A stretch of DNA of 64,000 nt from Symbiodinium natans. Taxonomy: Eukaryota > Sar > Dinophyceae > Suessiales > Symbiodiniaceae. The notes under the pieces were generated by a model, which was not told where the DNA came from, made no database searches, and saw only the letters and a program-made list of their open reading frames with translations. The position numbers and the translations under genes were made by a program. Location of the stretch: NCBI GenBank assembly GCA_905221605.1, contig CAJNDS010000035.1, positions 124,001 to 188,000 of the forward strand, read 5' to 3'. This document shows, one piece after another, positions 23,646 through 34,362 of the stretch. The first letter of the stretch is position 1. Every line of letters begins with the position of its first letter.

Positions 23646-25862
23646 CCCTGAGTCCTGGATGGGATGGAGGATTTCTTTCACTAGGAGGCTGGCCGCCAGC
23701 GTGCTGACAATCATCGTCTCCATGTCCTGAAAGTATCCAAAACACCCTATACGCCCTAGTTGAGGGTTTAAGGTTTACGTTTAAGGTTTAGGGTTCAGGG
23801 TTTAGGCTTTCGCGTTTAAAGTTTAGGAACCCAACGTCGTTAACCCCCAAGACCCCCAAACCCCGCTAATCAAAGGTGCAAGACCCTGGCCAAAATCCAC
23901 TAAACCCTAAAGCGTAAACCGTATACACCCTAAACCCTCAACCCATCTAAATTCTTAAAAACCCCCTAAAAAAAACTTACAAACCCTAAACCGGATACAC
24001 CCTTAACCCTCAACCTCATAAACCCTAAAAACCCTACACCCTCGGCCCAAAAAGATGCTTCAGCCCACATTCCCGTCCTGAATTGCATCCGCCTGAACCA
24101 AGCCCAAAAGCCAAGTGCACAGAAGGAAGCCGGCAGTCGACAGAGAGTGCTTCGATGACGCCCGGCTGCACAGGTAGGAGCCTTCGCACCGTCCCTAAGC
24201 CCTAAACCCTAAACCCTAAATCCTAAACCCTAAACCCTAAACTCCAACTTCCCAAGGAGCCTGCAAAACCTGGCACCATGGCGCAGCTCATCATGAGCGC
24301 CGTGCTCCAGCTCACAGGGTTCTCCTTCCGGCCTGGAGGATTTGAAGCTTCGGGCGTTTTAAGTTTTAAAGTTTAGGGTTTAGGGTTTAAGGTTGAGGGT
24401 TTAGGGTTTAGGGTTTAGGACTTAGGGATTAGAGTTTCGGGGTGTGTTCATGGGACTATGCCTTGGACCCCTACGGTTGTACAGTTTGAGTATGGGACCC
24501 TTCTTCAAAGTCCTCTAAGGGAATATTAAGGTTTGAGTTTAGGGTTTAGGGTTTAGGGTTTAGGGTTTAGGGTTTAAGGTTAGGAGTACATTAAGAAGAC
24601 CTAGGGGTTCATCCTTAGGGGTTCGAATATGACTCTCTTCATCTGTCATAGGGTTTAAGGTTTAGGGTTTAAGGTTTCGGGTTTAGGGTTTAGGGTTTAG
24701 GGTTTAAGGTTAGAGATGTGTAAGTTTGGGCAAGGATGTTGGAGATGTCTGCTTTTGCGGTGCCTCCCTTCCCTGAGTCGTGGATGGGATGGAGGATTTC
24801 GTTCACTAGGAGGCTGGCCGCCAGCGTGCTGGTAGTCGTCGTCTCCATGTCCTGAAAGTCCCCAAAACATCCTGTAAGCCCTAGTTGAGGGTTTAAGGTT
24901 TAGGGTTTAGGGTTTAGGGTTCAGGGTTTAGGCTTTCGCGTTGAGGGTTTAGGAACCCAACGTCGTCAACCCCCAAGACCCCCACACCCCGCTAATCTAG
25001 CCGCAAGACTCTGGCTAAATTCCACTAAACCTAAAACCTAAACCGTATACACCCTAAACCCTCAACCCTATAAACGCTGAAAACCCCAAAAAACTCTACA
25101 AACCCTGAACCGTATACACCCTAAACTCCAACGCCATAAACCCTAAAAACCCTACACCCTCGGCCAAAAAAATTGCTTCAGCCCACACTCCCGTCCTGAA
25201 TTGCATCCGCATGAACCAAACCCAAAGGCCAGGTGCACAGAAGGAAGCCGGCAGTCGATGGAGTGTGCTTCGATGACGCCCGGCTGCAGAGGTAGGAGCC
25301 TTCGTACCGTCCCTAAGCCCTAAACCCTAAATCCTAAACCCTAAACCGTAAACTCCAACTTTTCAAGGAGCCTGCAAAACCTAGCACCATGGCGCAGCTC
25401 ATCATGAGCGCAGTGCTCCAGCTCACAGGGTTCTCCTTCCGGCTTGGAGGAGTTGAAGCTTCGGGCGGTTTAGGGTTTTCTGTTTAAGGGTTTAGGGTTT
25501 GGGGTTGAGGGTTTAGGGTTTAGGACTTAGGGATTAGAGTCTCGGGCTGTGTTCATGGGACTATGGCTTGGACCTCTACCCTCTACGGTTGTACAGTTGG
25601 ATTAGGGGACCCTTCTTCAAAGTCCTCTAAGGGAATATTAGAGTTTGGGGTTTAGGGTTTAGGGTTTAGGGTTCAGAGTCTAGGGTTTAGGGTTAGGAGT
25701 ACATTACAGAGACCTAGGGTTCATCCCTAGGGGTTCGACTATGACTCCCTTGATCTGTCATACGGTTTGGGGTTTAGGGTTTAGGATTTAAGGTTTAAGA
25801 TTACAGATGTGTAAGTTAATGCAAGGATGTTGGAGATGTATGCTTTTGCGGTGCTGGGTTCA
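23646..25862. repeat. Direct segmental duplication (~1.1 kb unit, two copies)
   Basis: The sequence starting CCCTGAGTCCTGGATGGGAT at 23646 recurs at 24771, an offset of 1125 bases. Similarity continues through the shared segments AAGGAAGCCGGCAGTCGA, ACCATGGCGCAGCTCATCAT and GGATGTTGGAGATGT to about 24760 and 25850. The copies have diverged by point changes and small indels, mainly in the telomere-type stretches. Confidence 0.85.
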
Positions 25863-26639
25863 GTAGGTTCCTGAAAATCCCTAGAAGAATTCACGGCGCG
25901 AGATCCTATATTCTAAGACTGTTCACTCGAAACCCGAAATCCTCAAAGGTTTAGGGTTTAGGGTCTAGGGTTTAGGGTTTAGGGTTTAGGGTTTACTCAA
26001 ACCCTAAACAAAACACCAAACCCGGAAGCCCTAAACCTTCGAACCCCAAACCCTAAACCCATTGGCATCGTTCCTGACCTCCCAGGGTGCAGAGTAATTA
26101 ATCGAGAAAAAAAACATGGGTTTAAGGTTTAGGATTTCAAACTCCCAAAAAAAGTGAATAAGGGTACTACTAGGCATCCTAGTGTCAGAATACGCGTCCA
26201 CGTTAGTCCCGGCAGCAAGGTCGTGGCGACTAAAAGATTCATTATTCCTTGGATGGCCCTTAAAGCCCTCTGCAAAATGTATAGGGTTCAGGGTTCAAAG
26301 TTTAGGGTTTAGGGTTTAGGTGTTAAGGTTCATCTTAAACCCAGCAAGAGAAACTACAAAATCTTCTCGGGGCCTTCTTAGATTCGAGTACATGAGGCAG
26401 GGCAAGCCGTCAGCGCACAGCAAGCCGCTGAGCGGTTGGGAACTTTGATAGAAGCTGCAGTGGGTCATATGATACGCGCGATACACATAGTCCCCTTCTT
26501 CCAAGCTAGGCTGGCAGAGTAGGGTTCCTTAGTCTAGTAAGCAAGTAAGCAACTAAACTCATAAACCCTAAACCCTAAACTTTGAGCTTAAACCTTAAAC
26601 CTCAAACCTTAAACCCTAACAACAGCACCCTTCCGGTCT

Positions 26640-27040
26640 TTGGTTTCGTTTATCTAAGGGAACCCATAAGCCAAAAGAGGCAAAAGTGCACCACTGAGCC
26701 AGAGTGCTGTGTTGGCTGAGATAAGGTCCCGCCCCCAAATGGAGAGATCAAAGACAGCAGCAGGGCCAAAGGAATGCCCATGTGGAAAGGTTTCGAGCTG
26801 TCTTGGTCTAGATCCCTGTGCTGCTCTGCAAGGGAGAATGGAAGGGAAAGGATTTGATGGGAACATGTTGTTTGGCAGCCCGCTGGCGTCGAATAGTGAA
26901 TAGCTCACACATCTAGAGCGCAGCCGATCTCTTGAGAAAGAAACATATAATCTCTCTCGTCCTGGCTATTCGATGCAGATACAAGAATGTTTCACATTAT
27001 CAGCCTTCATGAGCAGTTTGAATTGCGAGCGTTTAAGGGG
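26640..27040. other. Unique sequence flanking the telomere-type field
   Basis: Short open frames exist on both strands (for example 26709-26903 on plus and 26654-26908 on minus), with no domain and no means of choosing between them. No gene is called. Confidence 0.3.
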
Positions 27041-27084
27041 CGTCTGGACATGGAATGCTTCGAGACCAAGCTACTTCGAACATG

Positions 27085-27245
27085 CTACTCTGAGGCTAGG
27101 CACTCTAGGGAGACTCTAAGACTACGCGCTCCAGAGAAACTCTAAGACTCTAGGATTAAGCCCTCAAAAAGACTCCGGGAATAAGCGCTCTAGAAACACT
27201 CTAGGGTCAGGCACTCCAAGAACATTTTGGGGCTGGACACGCCAG
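27085..27245. repeat. Degenerate minisatellite
   Basis: Imperfect tandem units of roughly 30-40 bases built around GCGCTCCAGAGAAACTCTAA and similar variants (CACTCTAGGGAGACTCTAAG). Confidence 0.55.
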
Positions 27246-27671
27246 TGATGAGGGAGTGCTGCTGTCGTGGCGAAGCCTCCTGAGGCTCTGTAGATTTATC
27301 TGGTTGTAGGCCTCGCTTAAGTAAAATACTCCGCTAACTTCTCCCAGCTTGGCTTTCGTAGTTTCGGAAAAGGGAAATGATACCTCTCTTATATCTCATA
27401 TATCTATATATATATGTCATATATATATGTATATATTTATTTATTTACTTACAGATGCATATATTTGCATATACATACACATACGTAAGCATGCATGGAT
27501 GCGTATACAACTATATTCAATATGAAACATTAACTTGATTATACTTATTCAGAAAAAACATAGATACATGTGACATACAATCCTCTTTAAAAAGTACTTT
27601 AATTTGTAGTAGAATGATTAGTAATGAAGTGTTGGGAAGTTAAAGACTAATGCTATAGTAGTACAGATTTC

Positions 27672-27786
27672 AACCGCCGCGGGACGGGAGAGAGGTACAT
27701 GCAGGTAGCAGGCCCGTCCGCTTCCCCCTCTCCCGTATAGCAATCCCCCGGTGCCTCGCCACACGGTTCGGCCTCCGACGGCGGTT
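27672..27786. other. GC-rich nested inverted repeat (structured RNA or small insertion)
   Basis: AACCGCCG at 27672-27679 pairs with CGGCGGTT at 27779-27786. Inside it, ACGGGAGAG at 27684-27692 pairs with CTCTCCCGT at 27728-27736. The 115-base GC-rich island stands out in strongly AT-rich surroundings. It has no tRNA, 5S or snRNA hallmark that I recognise. It may be a folded non-coding RNA or a tiny inverted-repeat insertion. Confidence 0.4.
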
Positions 27787-27799
27787 AAAATTATCTAGT

Positions 27800-28570
27800 A
27801 TGGTCGTGGAAGTAGTAGTGCACAAGTAGAATAACGTACTACAGTTTGTATTAACATCTTTGTGAAAACAAAAACAATCTGCGTATAGATGCAGAATCCT
27901 CCAGGTTAAACACTTCGAGTTAGACGACGTTTACTTCCGGTCTGGACAGGCAGTAAGGTCCGTGCAGGAAGCACGCAAGACCACTTTTCCGCCTCTACCC
28001 GTTAGCTCATTTTCAGCTCTAGTCACTGATTTATTAAATTTGAGTTGTGAAATAAAGCAAAATCCTTCGCAAAACTATATCTTACATATTAGATGGATTA
28101 CTTTCTGAAGAAATGCACTATTGGTCGACTCGTCTTAAATTAAAAATCGCGCTGTATACTTTAACTATTCTTCTTTGCAAAAAAAAACAAGCACTTTCAT
28201 AAAAAAAACCTACCATATAAATTGTTTCACTGGAAGGTTTCCATATATATTGCACCTTCGCGACGTAAAGTCGTATGAGTTCCGCAGTGGTTGCCGGGTT
28301 TCTAATGATATTTTCGTTGTGTTTTAATTATACTCCTCGCTACGGTTTGAGTAACTCTTGCTAGGTTTTCAGTAATTTGAAGTCTCTTCCGAACATGTGT
28401 GAAAACCTTTAAACCTATAACCACATGTGAAAAAACCATGTGAAAAATTAAAACATTTTGAAGACCTAAGAAGATTTCTAAATCCTTGAAACCCCCCTAA
28501 CTCTAAATTACATCTGCGGGTTCTTCTGTTTCGCTAGGTTTCTATTACACGTTTCGCGGGGATGTGTCAT
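27800..28570. other. AT-rich stretch without a supported gene
   Basis: Poly-A/T runs and no coding signal beyond a possible compact hairpin region near 27935-27985 (GGTCT...AGACC with an inner GTGC...GCAC). Probably intergenic or intronic. Confidence 0.35.
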
Positions 28571-28599
28571 GAACTTATCTGAGATCTCTTTTTTTATAG

Positions 28600-31500
28600 A
28601 CAGTGACGCATGAGATTGCACAGGAGAATTCAATAGGTAGCATTTCATTCAAAATTACCATCCGGGCGCCGGTTTTCTTTATAGCTGTTTCATACAGTAA
28701 CTCTAAGTGCTCAGGAATGCGAAACACTTGAATACACCGAACAAAAACGCTGACAAAAAAAACCGACATGAGCGGAAGCATTCTCTTTGCAGGTCGGACA
28801 ACGTATCATGTTTTGGCTTGTTAAGAGAACTTCTATAGACTGGAGAACTACATTAAAAATAAAATTGCATGTGAATGTGTCTGAAACATTGCGTCGTTTC
28901 CGCGCAAGCGCTACAGTAGTCTAGAATCTGTGAACAAAGGCTTTTGTTTTCCTCGCTGCAATGGACGAAGCATCCTTCTGTTACCATCTCGATAGCTACA
29001 ATGATATACTACAACTACACAAAGCATGAATTCATAACATAGAAGTATTACTGGATAGTTACTTCAATAAGTACAACGAGATAGCATCACTCTAAAACCC
29101 AACGCCGGTTGTGACGACTGGCTCGATTTCTCCAACGTGCTGCAAGTCCGGGAGGGCATGGAGGCGAAACACTGTATGAGCCCAGCCTACACAAGGCATC
29201 AGAACGGGCGTAAACTAAAATGACCTCGGGCAAAATGTTCAAGCATACAGTCTTGATGCTAGACTAGCAACTATTGAAGCTTCTAAATGAGTTGCCTGCC
29301 TCGGAGAACAAACTGGGACTGCCATCCCACATCACCAGGACGCCTGAATATTGCATAAAATTACCACGCTAGTTGCACAAGTTTTTCCATATGTCGGACT
29401 GACGTCTGCTTGGGGCTTCCGCCTCACCACCTGGATCATCATTCAGGTAATTATTGTGTGTTCGTCGTTCAGTTGTTTGATAATATTGGCGGCCTTATCA
29501 TAAGACATGCACAGCAATTAAGAACGAAATAAGATAAGGACGATCTGCGAGGTGTCGCTTGCCTGAAATGAAGAATGCGCGCACACAAATACAGATTCTA
29601 GCTTCTGTTTAAACAACACTGGCTTAGGTACGACATTCAGAAATGAACAGAGCAAGAAAAAAAAAGGCGCGGACGATCCCGTCAGTCTGCCTTGCCTCGG
29701 ATTGCAGAAATATAACCAACAAGTAGTGCATATTATATGGTCATAAATATATATAATATAAAGTTATCACTGAGTTTTCATAAAACCAAGAACACCAACG
29801 AATCGAAAGCATGGCCTGAATCTCGTCCACGCACTCGGCGCAGTACGTGTGACCGCAGGGGACGAGAACCGTGAGGTTTTTTTCCTCTTTAGACAGTTTG
29901 AGCGCGTTGCTAGTACAGACTGCTTCCGACGCATGCCTGGCCTGCATGCACACTAGACAGTCGTCCGCGCCTTCCGCGCCATAAACTCGCACCTGAGTCA
30001 GCGGTACGTGTACGGATTAAACCACGAAAACACATAAAGATCTCAACTGAGTAGTGGACTGCGGTGACCACCTCAATCCGACATACTGGGCAATGCATAC
30101 TCACACTCCCTTCTTTTTACTTCCAGACACGAATTTCGAGCATGAACGGCTAAGCACTCAAGCTTGACAAGAATATATGTCCTCACGCGAACGCATTATC
30201 AAATTATGCAGAAAAATTATTCGGCAATGCCAAATGCTTTTCGTGAAGCGCGCTCGCTTTCTCAGAATCACTACATCCGAAGCACAATAACTTTGTATGA
30301 CATCTCTATGATAATGTAGCAACATGGCCTGAGGCTAGGTTAATTTTCTAACAAAAGCCATCGCTTATGTTTACGTTTCACGTCTGCCTGCGCTTCATCG
30401 CGCAGCAGCAGATACTTGAGATCCGCGTGACATACAGAAAAGTTTCATTGATATGACTTGCTCTTTAGAAACCATATGCTGGATCCATTTCAGAATTCTG
30501 TGATCTCAAGAATCCAACGGCGGTTATGGTGATTGCGGGTGTGCAACCAGTGCGCTCGGCGGTTACGTGGAGCCGGCGGTGAGACGGCGTAATTGCCTAA
30601 GGTGCAAAGAGCATTGCTGTCCACGTACAGGAGCACTGCCTGCCGGCACGACAGCGTAGAACTTCACGTGGTTGACTTTTGAAATGGCCTCGTGTTCGGG
30701 ATGATTCGGATGATGGCCCCACTTCACGCTGGAACCTTCGCGGTGTACTTAATTCAAGCATACAAAATAAATTCTAAAAAAAAACTAACAAGTGCATGGC
30801 CACACCAAAAGAAGGGCACGTTGAGGACCTGGAAGGCAACAACAAACATATATCAAATCAGTAGAAGAAAGACTGAGAGGCCGACAATCACTTCATTTTC
30901 ATTGTCTTCTGCCTAGGCTTGCAAGGTCGTAAACAACAAACTCTTCCAACTATTCAAATATGTGTATGAGCTGTCCACGATGCTTTCGACAACGTCCGAA
31001 GAAGCTGGCTCCTGATCATTAACGTTATGGATGCATCCAGATCGGGTGAGACGACTGTACAAGACTAGGTACCGAGGTATCCAGGAAATGTTTCGAAAAC
31101 GGCACGACGCCTTAGGATTGTATTTCCTATATATAATGCTCGACTTCAAACTGTGTTTGTCCGAGTCCTCGTTCCACCAGTCGACGACCTACGTGTTTAA
31201 AATGAAAAAGTTAACCTGTCCGACGTACCACTGAGAAACGATTCTTAATGGCAGCTGCCTGGTCGTCGGCGAAGCCGAGAAACAACTCCGCAGCAAAAAT
31301 AAAATTGCCCACCTGAAGAAAATATACAATATGCAGGAAATCACTGACATGCATAATGCACAACATCAGGTAATATATTATATAGCAGAGCAGAAAAATC
31401 CTCGTCGGCCAGCCTCGTCATCAATCCAGAAATCCTTGTTGAACTCAGCAGCAACAACAATAATATGACGTCTCAGACTCGCGCAGTAACAATTCCTAAG

Positions 31501-31980
31501 TGTCCATCTGCTTGATTTGGCGGGAGATCTCCTTGTACGTCCGAGCCGATCTGCGCGCGTCCTGATTTAAAGAATAATGCACTCACGACACATCCAGGAG
31601 CACTGAGAGCAGCGCCTTCGCCATAAGCCTCGAGCTCTTTAAAATTCCAAAGAAACGACAGAAGAGGTGTCACCGTAACAATTACACTGCCTGCATCTCG
31701 GCGACGCAGGCAGCACAGTACGTGTGCCCGCAGGGAATGAGAGCCGTAAGGCTTGCCTTTTCCTTAGTTATGTGAGTCTCACATTCCTACCTGTTGCGTA
31801 ACTTTCACATCAGGCCTGCATGCACACTGGACAGTCTTCTTGACCAATTGCGCCGTAAACACGTACCTCGATGGGCGAGATATACTCGCAGTGAGATATT
31901 AAACAAATGAGAAAAAAAAACATGTCCGCTGAGCAGTCAACGGTGTCGAGGACCGCATCGCGACAAACGGGGCACTGCAT
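28600..31980 (-). CDS. Micro-exon gene with two RING-type zinc segments
   Basis: Many short minus-strand exons are visible. Two paralogous pairs carry RING ligands. Pair 1 is QCPVCRDAV (31980-31921), then VRVYGAIGQEDCPVCMQA (31866-31813) and LIPCGHTYCAACVAEMQA (ending 31688). Pair 2 is MHCPVCRIEVV (30098-30042), then VRVYGAEGADDCLVCMQA through VPCGHTYCAECVDEIQAM (29992-29810). Between and after them come DARRSARTYKEISRQIKQMD, AEFNKDFWIDDEAGRRGF, ELFLGFADDQAAAIKNRF, VVDWWNEDSDKHSLK, KASCRFRNISWIPRYLVLYS, GSSVKWGHHPNHPEHEAISK, LNDDPGGEAEAPSRRQSDIW, VLVMWDGSPSLFSEAGNSF, WAHTVFRLHALPDLQHVGEI and IPEHLELLYETAIKKTGARM. RING fingers usually mark E3 ubiquitin ligases. Whether this is one gene or two is not settled. 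In each pair the CPVCR ligands precede the rest of the RING. Confidence 0.55.
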
Positions 31981-32234
31981 GACTGATCTAGGTGTTGTTT
32001 TTCTTCTGGTATAATCGCTCTGGGCCAGAAAAGCTATGCCGTGAAGAAGAATTGCGTGTGCTTTTACATACATACATGATAAGAATATGCAAGGCAGTAA
32101 TTTAGGCACACGATTCATTTTCTCGTACATGTTTGTCTCTTTGAATTAGAACATCAGCAGCGCAGCAATTTTATGATGTCTGTACAATGAGACATGGTTA
32201 TCATTCATAAAAAAGCTGCTGCTCATAAAAAAAA

Positions 32235-33629
32235 TCACTTCTGCTTGCGTTTCACGCCTGCAGTAACCAGTGTGTGAGTTCTTGGCACACTGAGAGGAGT
32301 CAACTTCTTCTGCTTGCGAGATTTGCTCGGTTTTGCAGAAGGTTTTTTCAAAACCCAATTTTTAACCATAGCCTTCTCTTTGAGAAAGGCATCCACTAGA
32401 GGCAAGGAAGCTTTACTCCGCTTGCCTTCAGAATTCTGACAACTACACCAAGTCTGCCATTCTTCAGGCGACCAAAGAGAATTGCGAAGAGATCGAGCGA
32501 GCAACATTGTTTCGGTGGTGACATGAGACAATGGAAAGCAAGTTGCCAGGTAGTGAGACAGTCTTTTTATGTACAAGTAATATCGCAACTTTAAAGATAA
32601 AGTGGAGCGATGTAATGCATTTGTGGATCGAGTCCACGAATTAATTTCTGCGTGCAAGGATTCATTACTTGCAGTACCACTAGGAAGAAACCGCAAATGT
32701 TCACGAGATAACGTATGGCGCAGACGAATGTTGTTGAACAACCATTCGAGCCTGTCCGGTGCACAGGCCGACCACAAAATCTTAAAAATTTCCTTATTCG
32801 GGCCAGCCGCTTTGCGGACGACCTCATGTTCAAAACGCTTGCATAACGCTGCAATGCACTGGATGAATTCTAGTCTGCTGTAAAATGGCTTTTCGCCATC
32901 AATAGACAAGAATTTATCTGCGTCTTTTGCGGTCATTGACTGCTCAAGAATCATGCGACGATACCTTTCTTCTATTGCGGTCAGCGGCCTGGACATGTCG
33001 CCGTCATAGAATTCCAGCCAGCAATTGGATTGGACGCTTTCATCGACGGCCGATGTCTTTGCTAAAATACGTCGAAGCGTCTTAGATCCGGCAGATTTTT
33101 TATTCCAGAAACCATACTCGTACACTATGGCCAAGTGTATTGGATCCAGAGTCATCGCTTGTAAGTGAGGGCAGATTTCCTGCGCCTGCTTGAAAAATTT
33201 GACAGAAGGACTGTCGGTAGCGATATAGAAAATAGAACTCAGTTGAGTAGCAGTGAAACTGTCCCTTAAAGCTTCTGCGAGATGTTCTGAAGATTCGGAC
33301 GGTAGCGGCTTCAGGAGTAGAACTGCGCCGGATCGCCCTCGAATAGTCAGTAGACGCCGCCAAGCAACATCATCTGGAAAGGGCGCTTCGTTCCTGACAT
33401 TTGCCGAAGCTCTGTAGGTCGCTTGTCCAAGAATCTTCAAGCACACTTTGAAAGTAGCATCCATACTAATATAGCGCCATTCTTCGTTTTGCTGCAAGTT
33501 TGCGGTCATCGTGCTCATCTTCTTCTTGAAGGCAGTGGAATTGCTGATGTCCTCAAGCATAGGCAGCCAATGAGAAACATGCGATGGATATAAAGTGGAC
33601 AGCCGATTTCCAGAATTCTGCGCGGCCAT
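32235..33629 (-). CDS. DDE (RNase H-fold) transposase, catalytic exon
   Basis: The 464-codon frame has the layout of MULE-like and related eukaryotic transposases. The first catalytic Asp lies in SMDATFKVCLKILGQ (about residue 56). The second is in FYIATDSPSVKFF, followed by LDPIHLAIVYEYGFW, the position of the C/D-x2-H motif in these families. After a long helical insertion the Glu lies in GTASNESLHAEINSW. The C-terminus is strongly basic (KPSAKPSKSRKQKK), consistent with DNA binding. The ATG at 33629 is probably not the true start: the upstream C2H2 ORF can be joined in phase by a 142-nt GT-AG intron (33759-33618). The exact superfamily (MULE, KDZ or another) is not resolved. Confidence 0.7.
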   Translation of the reverse strand: MAAQNSGNRLSTLYPSHVSHWLPMLEDISNSTAFKKKMSTMTANLQQNEEWRYISMDATFKVCLKILGQATYRASANVRNEAPFPDDVAWRRLLTIRGRSGAVLLLKPLPSESSEHLAEALRDSFTATQLSSIFYIATDSPSVKFFKQAQEICPHLQAMTLDPIHLAIVYEYGFWNKKSAGSKTLRRILAKTSAVDESVQSNCWLEFYDGDMSRPLTAIEERYRRMILEQSMTAKDADKFLSIDGEKPFYSRLEFIQCIAALCKRFEHEVVRKAAGPNKEIFKILWSACAPDRLEWLFNNIRLRHTLSREHLRFLPSGTASNESLHAEINSWTRSTNALHRSTLSLKLRYYLYIKRLSHYLATCFPLSHVTTETMLLARSLRNSLWSPEEWQTWCSCQNSEGKRSKASLPLVDAFLKEKAMVKNWVLKKPSAKPSKSRKQKKLTPLSVPRTHTLVTAGVKRKQK

Positions 33630-33717
33630 ATGACATCTCGGCCATATTGTTCGAATCGTAGTAGGAAAAAAACAGGCGCAGAAACCAAATATACTAAAAA
33701 AAACATACTAAGACATA

Positions 33718-34362
33718 CTAAGACATGCATGCCAAGAAGGCTTGAGCGTGACTCAGCACCATTTCTCGCACGAGCACATCTGCGAAGGAGTGGGTGTAAT
33801 ACATATTTCGAACTCGTCGAGCATGAACTGTACTTCCAATGCAAGCCAGGTTTACATACATTGGACCGGACTCGTCATAGACCAAGCGAATTTCTCGATC
33901 GATGTGATTGATTGTACATGATAAAGGAGGCAGGACAGTCTCTCGTATAATCTCTGCACTTTGCCGCAGCAGCGAAGAATGTTCCGATTGTGTGGAAGCA
34001 GCATCGTCATACAGAGACAGAATAATCTTGAGCTGCTTCGTGCCGCTTGCGGTGAACTGCGTCTTTTTTGTATGATGCTTTGTGACGTGAACACGTAGCT
34101 GCCTCAATTGCTTAAATGTACGAAAGGGACAGAACGGACATTGTCGCTTTCCTCCTGATCTGCAAGTTAAATCCAAAGGATTCGCGAGTACCGCCTCCAC
34201 TTCCTTCTGCAAACCTTGCAAAATGTTGTCCGACACAAAAGGACATCCGTCCGAATCGAACTCATACTTGGACGAAGATGAGCAACCGATGGCGTCGTCT
34301 TCTGACGCGTCTGAGCCTACGTGCTCAATGTCAGCTCCGCCAAGTGTGTCTAGTAGTGCCAC
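33718..34362 (-). CDS. C2H2 zinc-finger segment upstream of the transposase
   Basis: The frame carries one clear classical finger, CPFCPFRTFKQLRQLRVHVT followed by KHH (C-x2-C-x12-H-x4-H), after an acidic serine-rich stretch (SDASEDDAIGCSSSSKYEFD). Such fingers are common as N-terminal DNA-binding domains of DDE transposases, and its position directly upstream of the catalytic exon fits that. The start overlaps the end of the helicase ORF by 32 bases. A GTGAGT donor at 34411 and a TTGAG acceptor ending at 34324 (88 nt, phase 0 on both sides) would instead splice the helicase ORF directly into this frame at residue HVGSDAS. It is therefore likely an internal exon. Confidence 0.6.
   Translation of the reverse strand: MALLDTLGGADIEHVGSDASEDDAIGCSSSSKYEFDSDGCPFVSDNILQGLQKEVEAVLANPLDLTCRSGGKRQCPFCPFRTFKQLRQLRVHVTKHHTKKTQFTASGTKQLKIILSLYDDAASTQSEHSSLLRQSAEIIRETVLPPLSCTINHIDREIRLVYDESGPMYVNLACIGSTVHARRVRNMYYTHSFADVLVREMVLSHAQAFLACMS

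Larger units (their letters stand above)
17970..26620. repeat. Interstitial field of degenerate TTTAGGG/CCCTAAA telomere-type repeats
   Basis: Dozens of short blocks of TTTAGGG units (and TTTAAGG, TTTATGG, TTTACGG variants) occur on the plus strand, for example 17973-18010, 19255-19325, 20050-20160, 23080-23130, 24535-24590 and 25945-25995. Blocks of CCCTAAA also occur (18200-18255, 23525-23640, 24195-24250, 25315-25350, 26030-26060). Blocks are separated by unique or duplicated sequence, so this is not a chromosome end but an interstitial or former subtelomeric tract. TTTAGGG is the plant-type telomere unit also reported for dinoflagellates. Confidence 0.88.

Noticed and set aside
24610-24640. 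GGTTCGAAT box suggesting a tRNA
   Set aside because: No acceptor or anticodon stem can be drawn around it; it is part of the duplicated repeat at 24.6 and 25.7 kb.
34331-34362. DTLGGAD at the start of the zinc-finger frame as a further GG cleavage motif
   Set aside because: The phase-matched intron 34411-34324 would remove it, and it lacks the Tyr of the other sites, so it was not counted.
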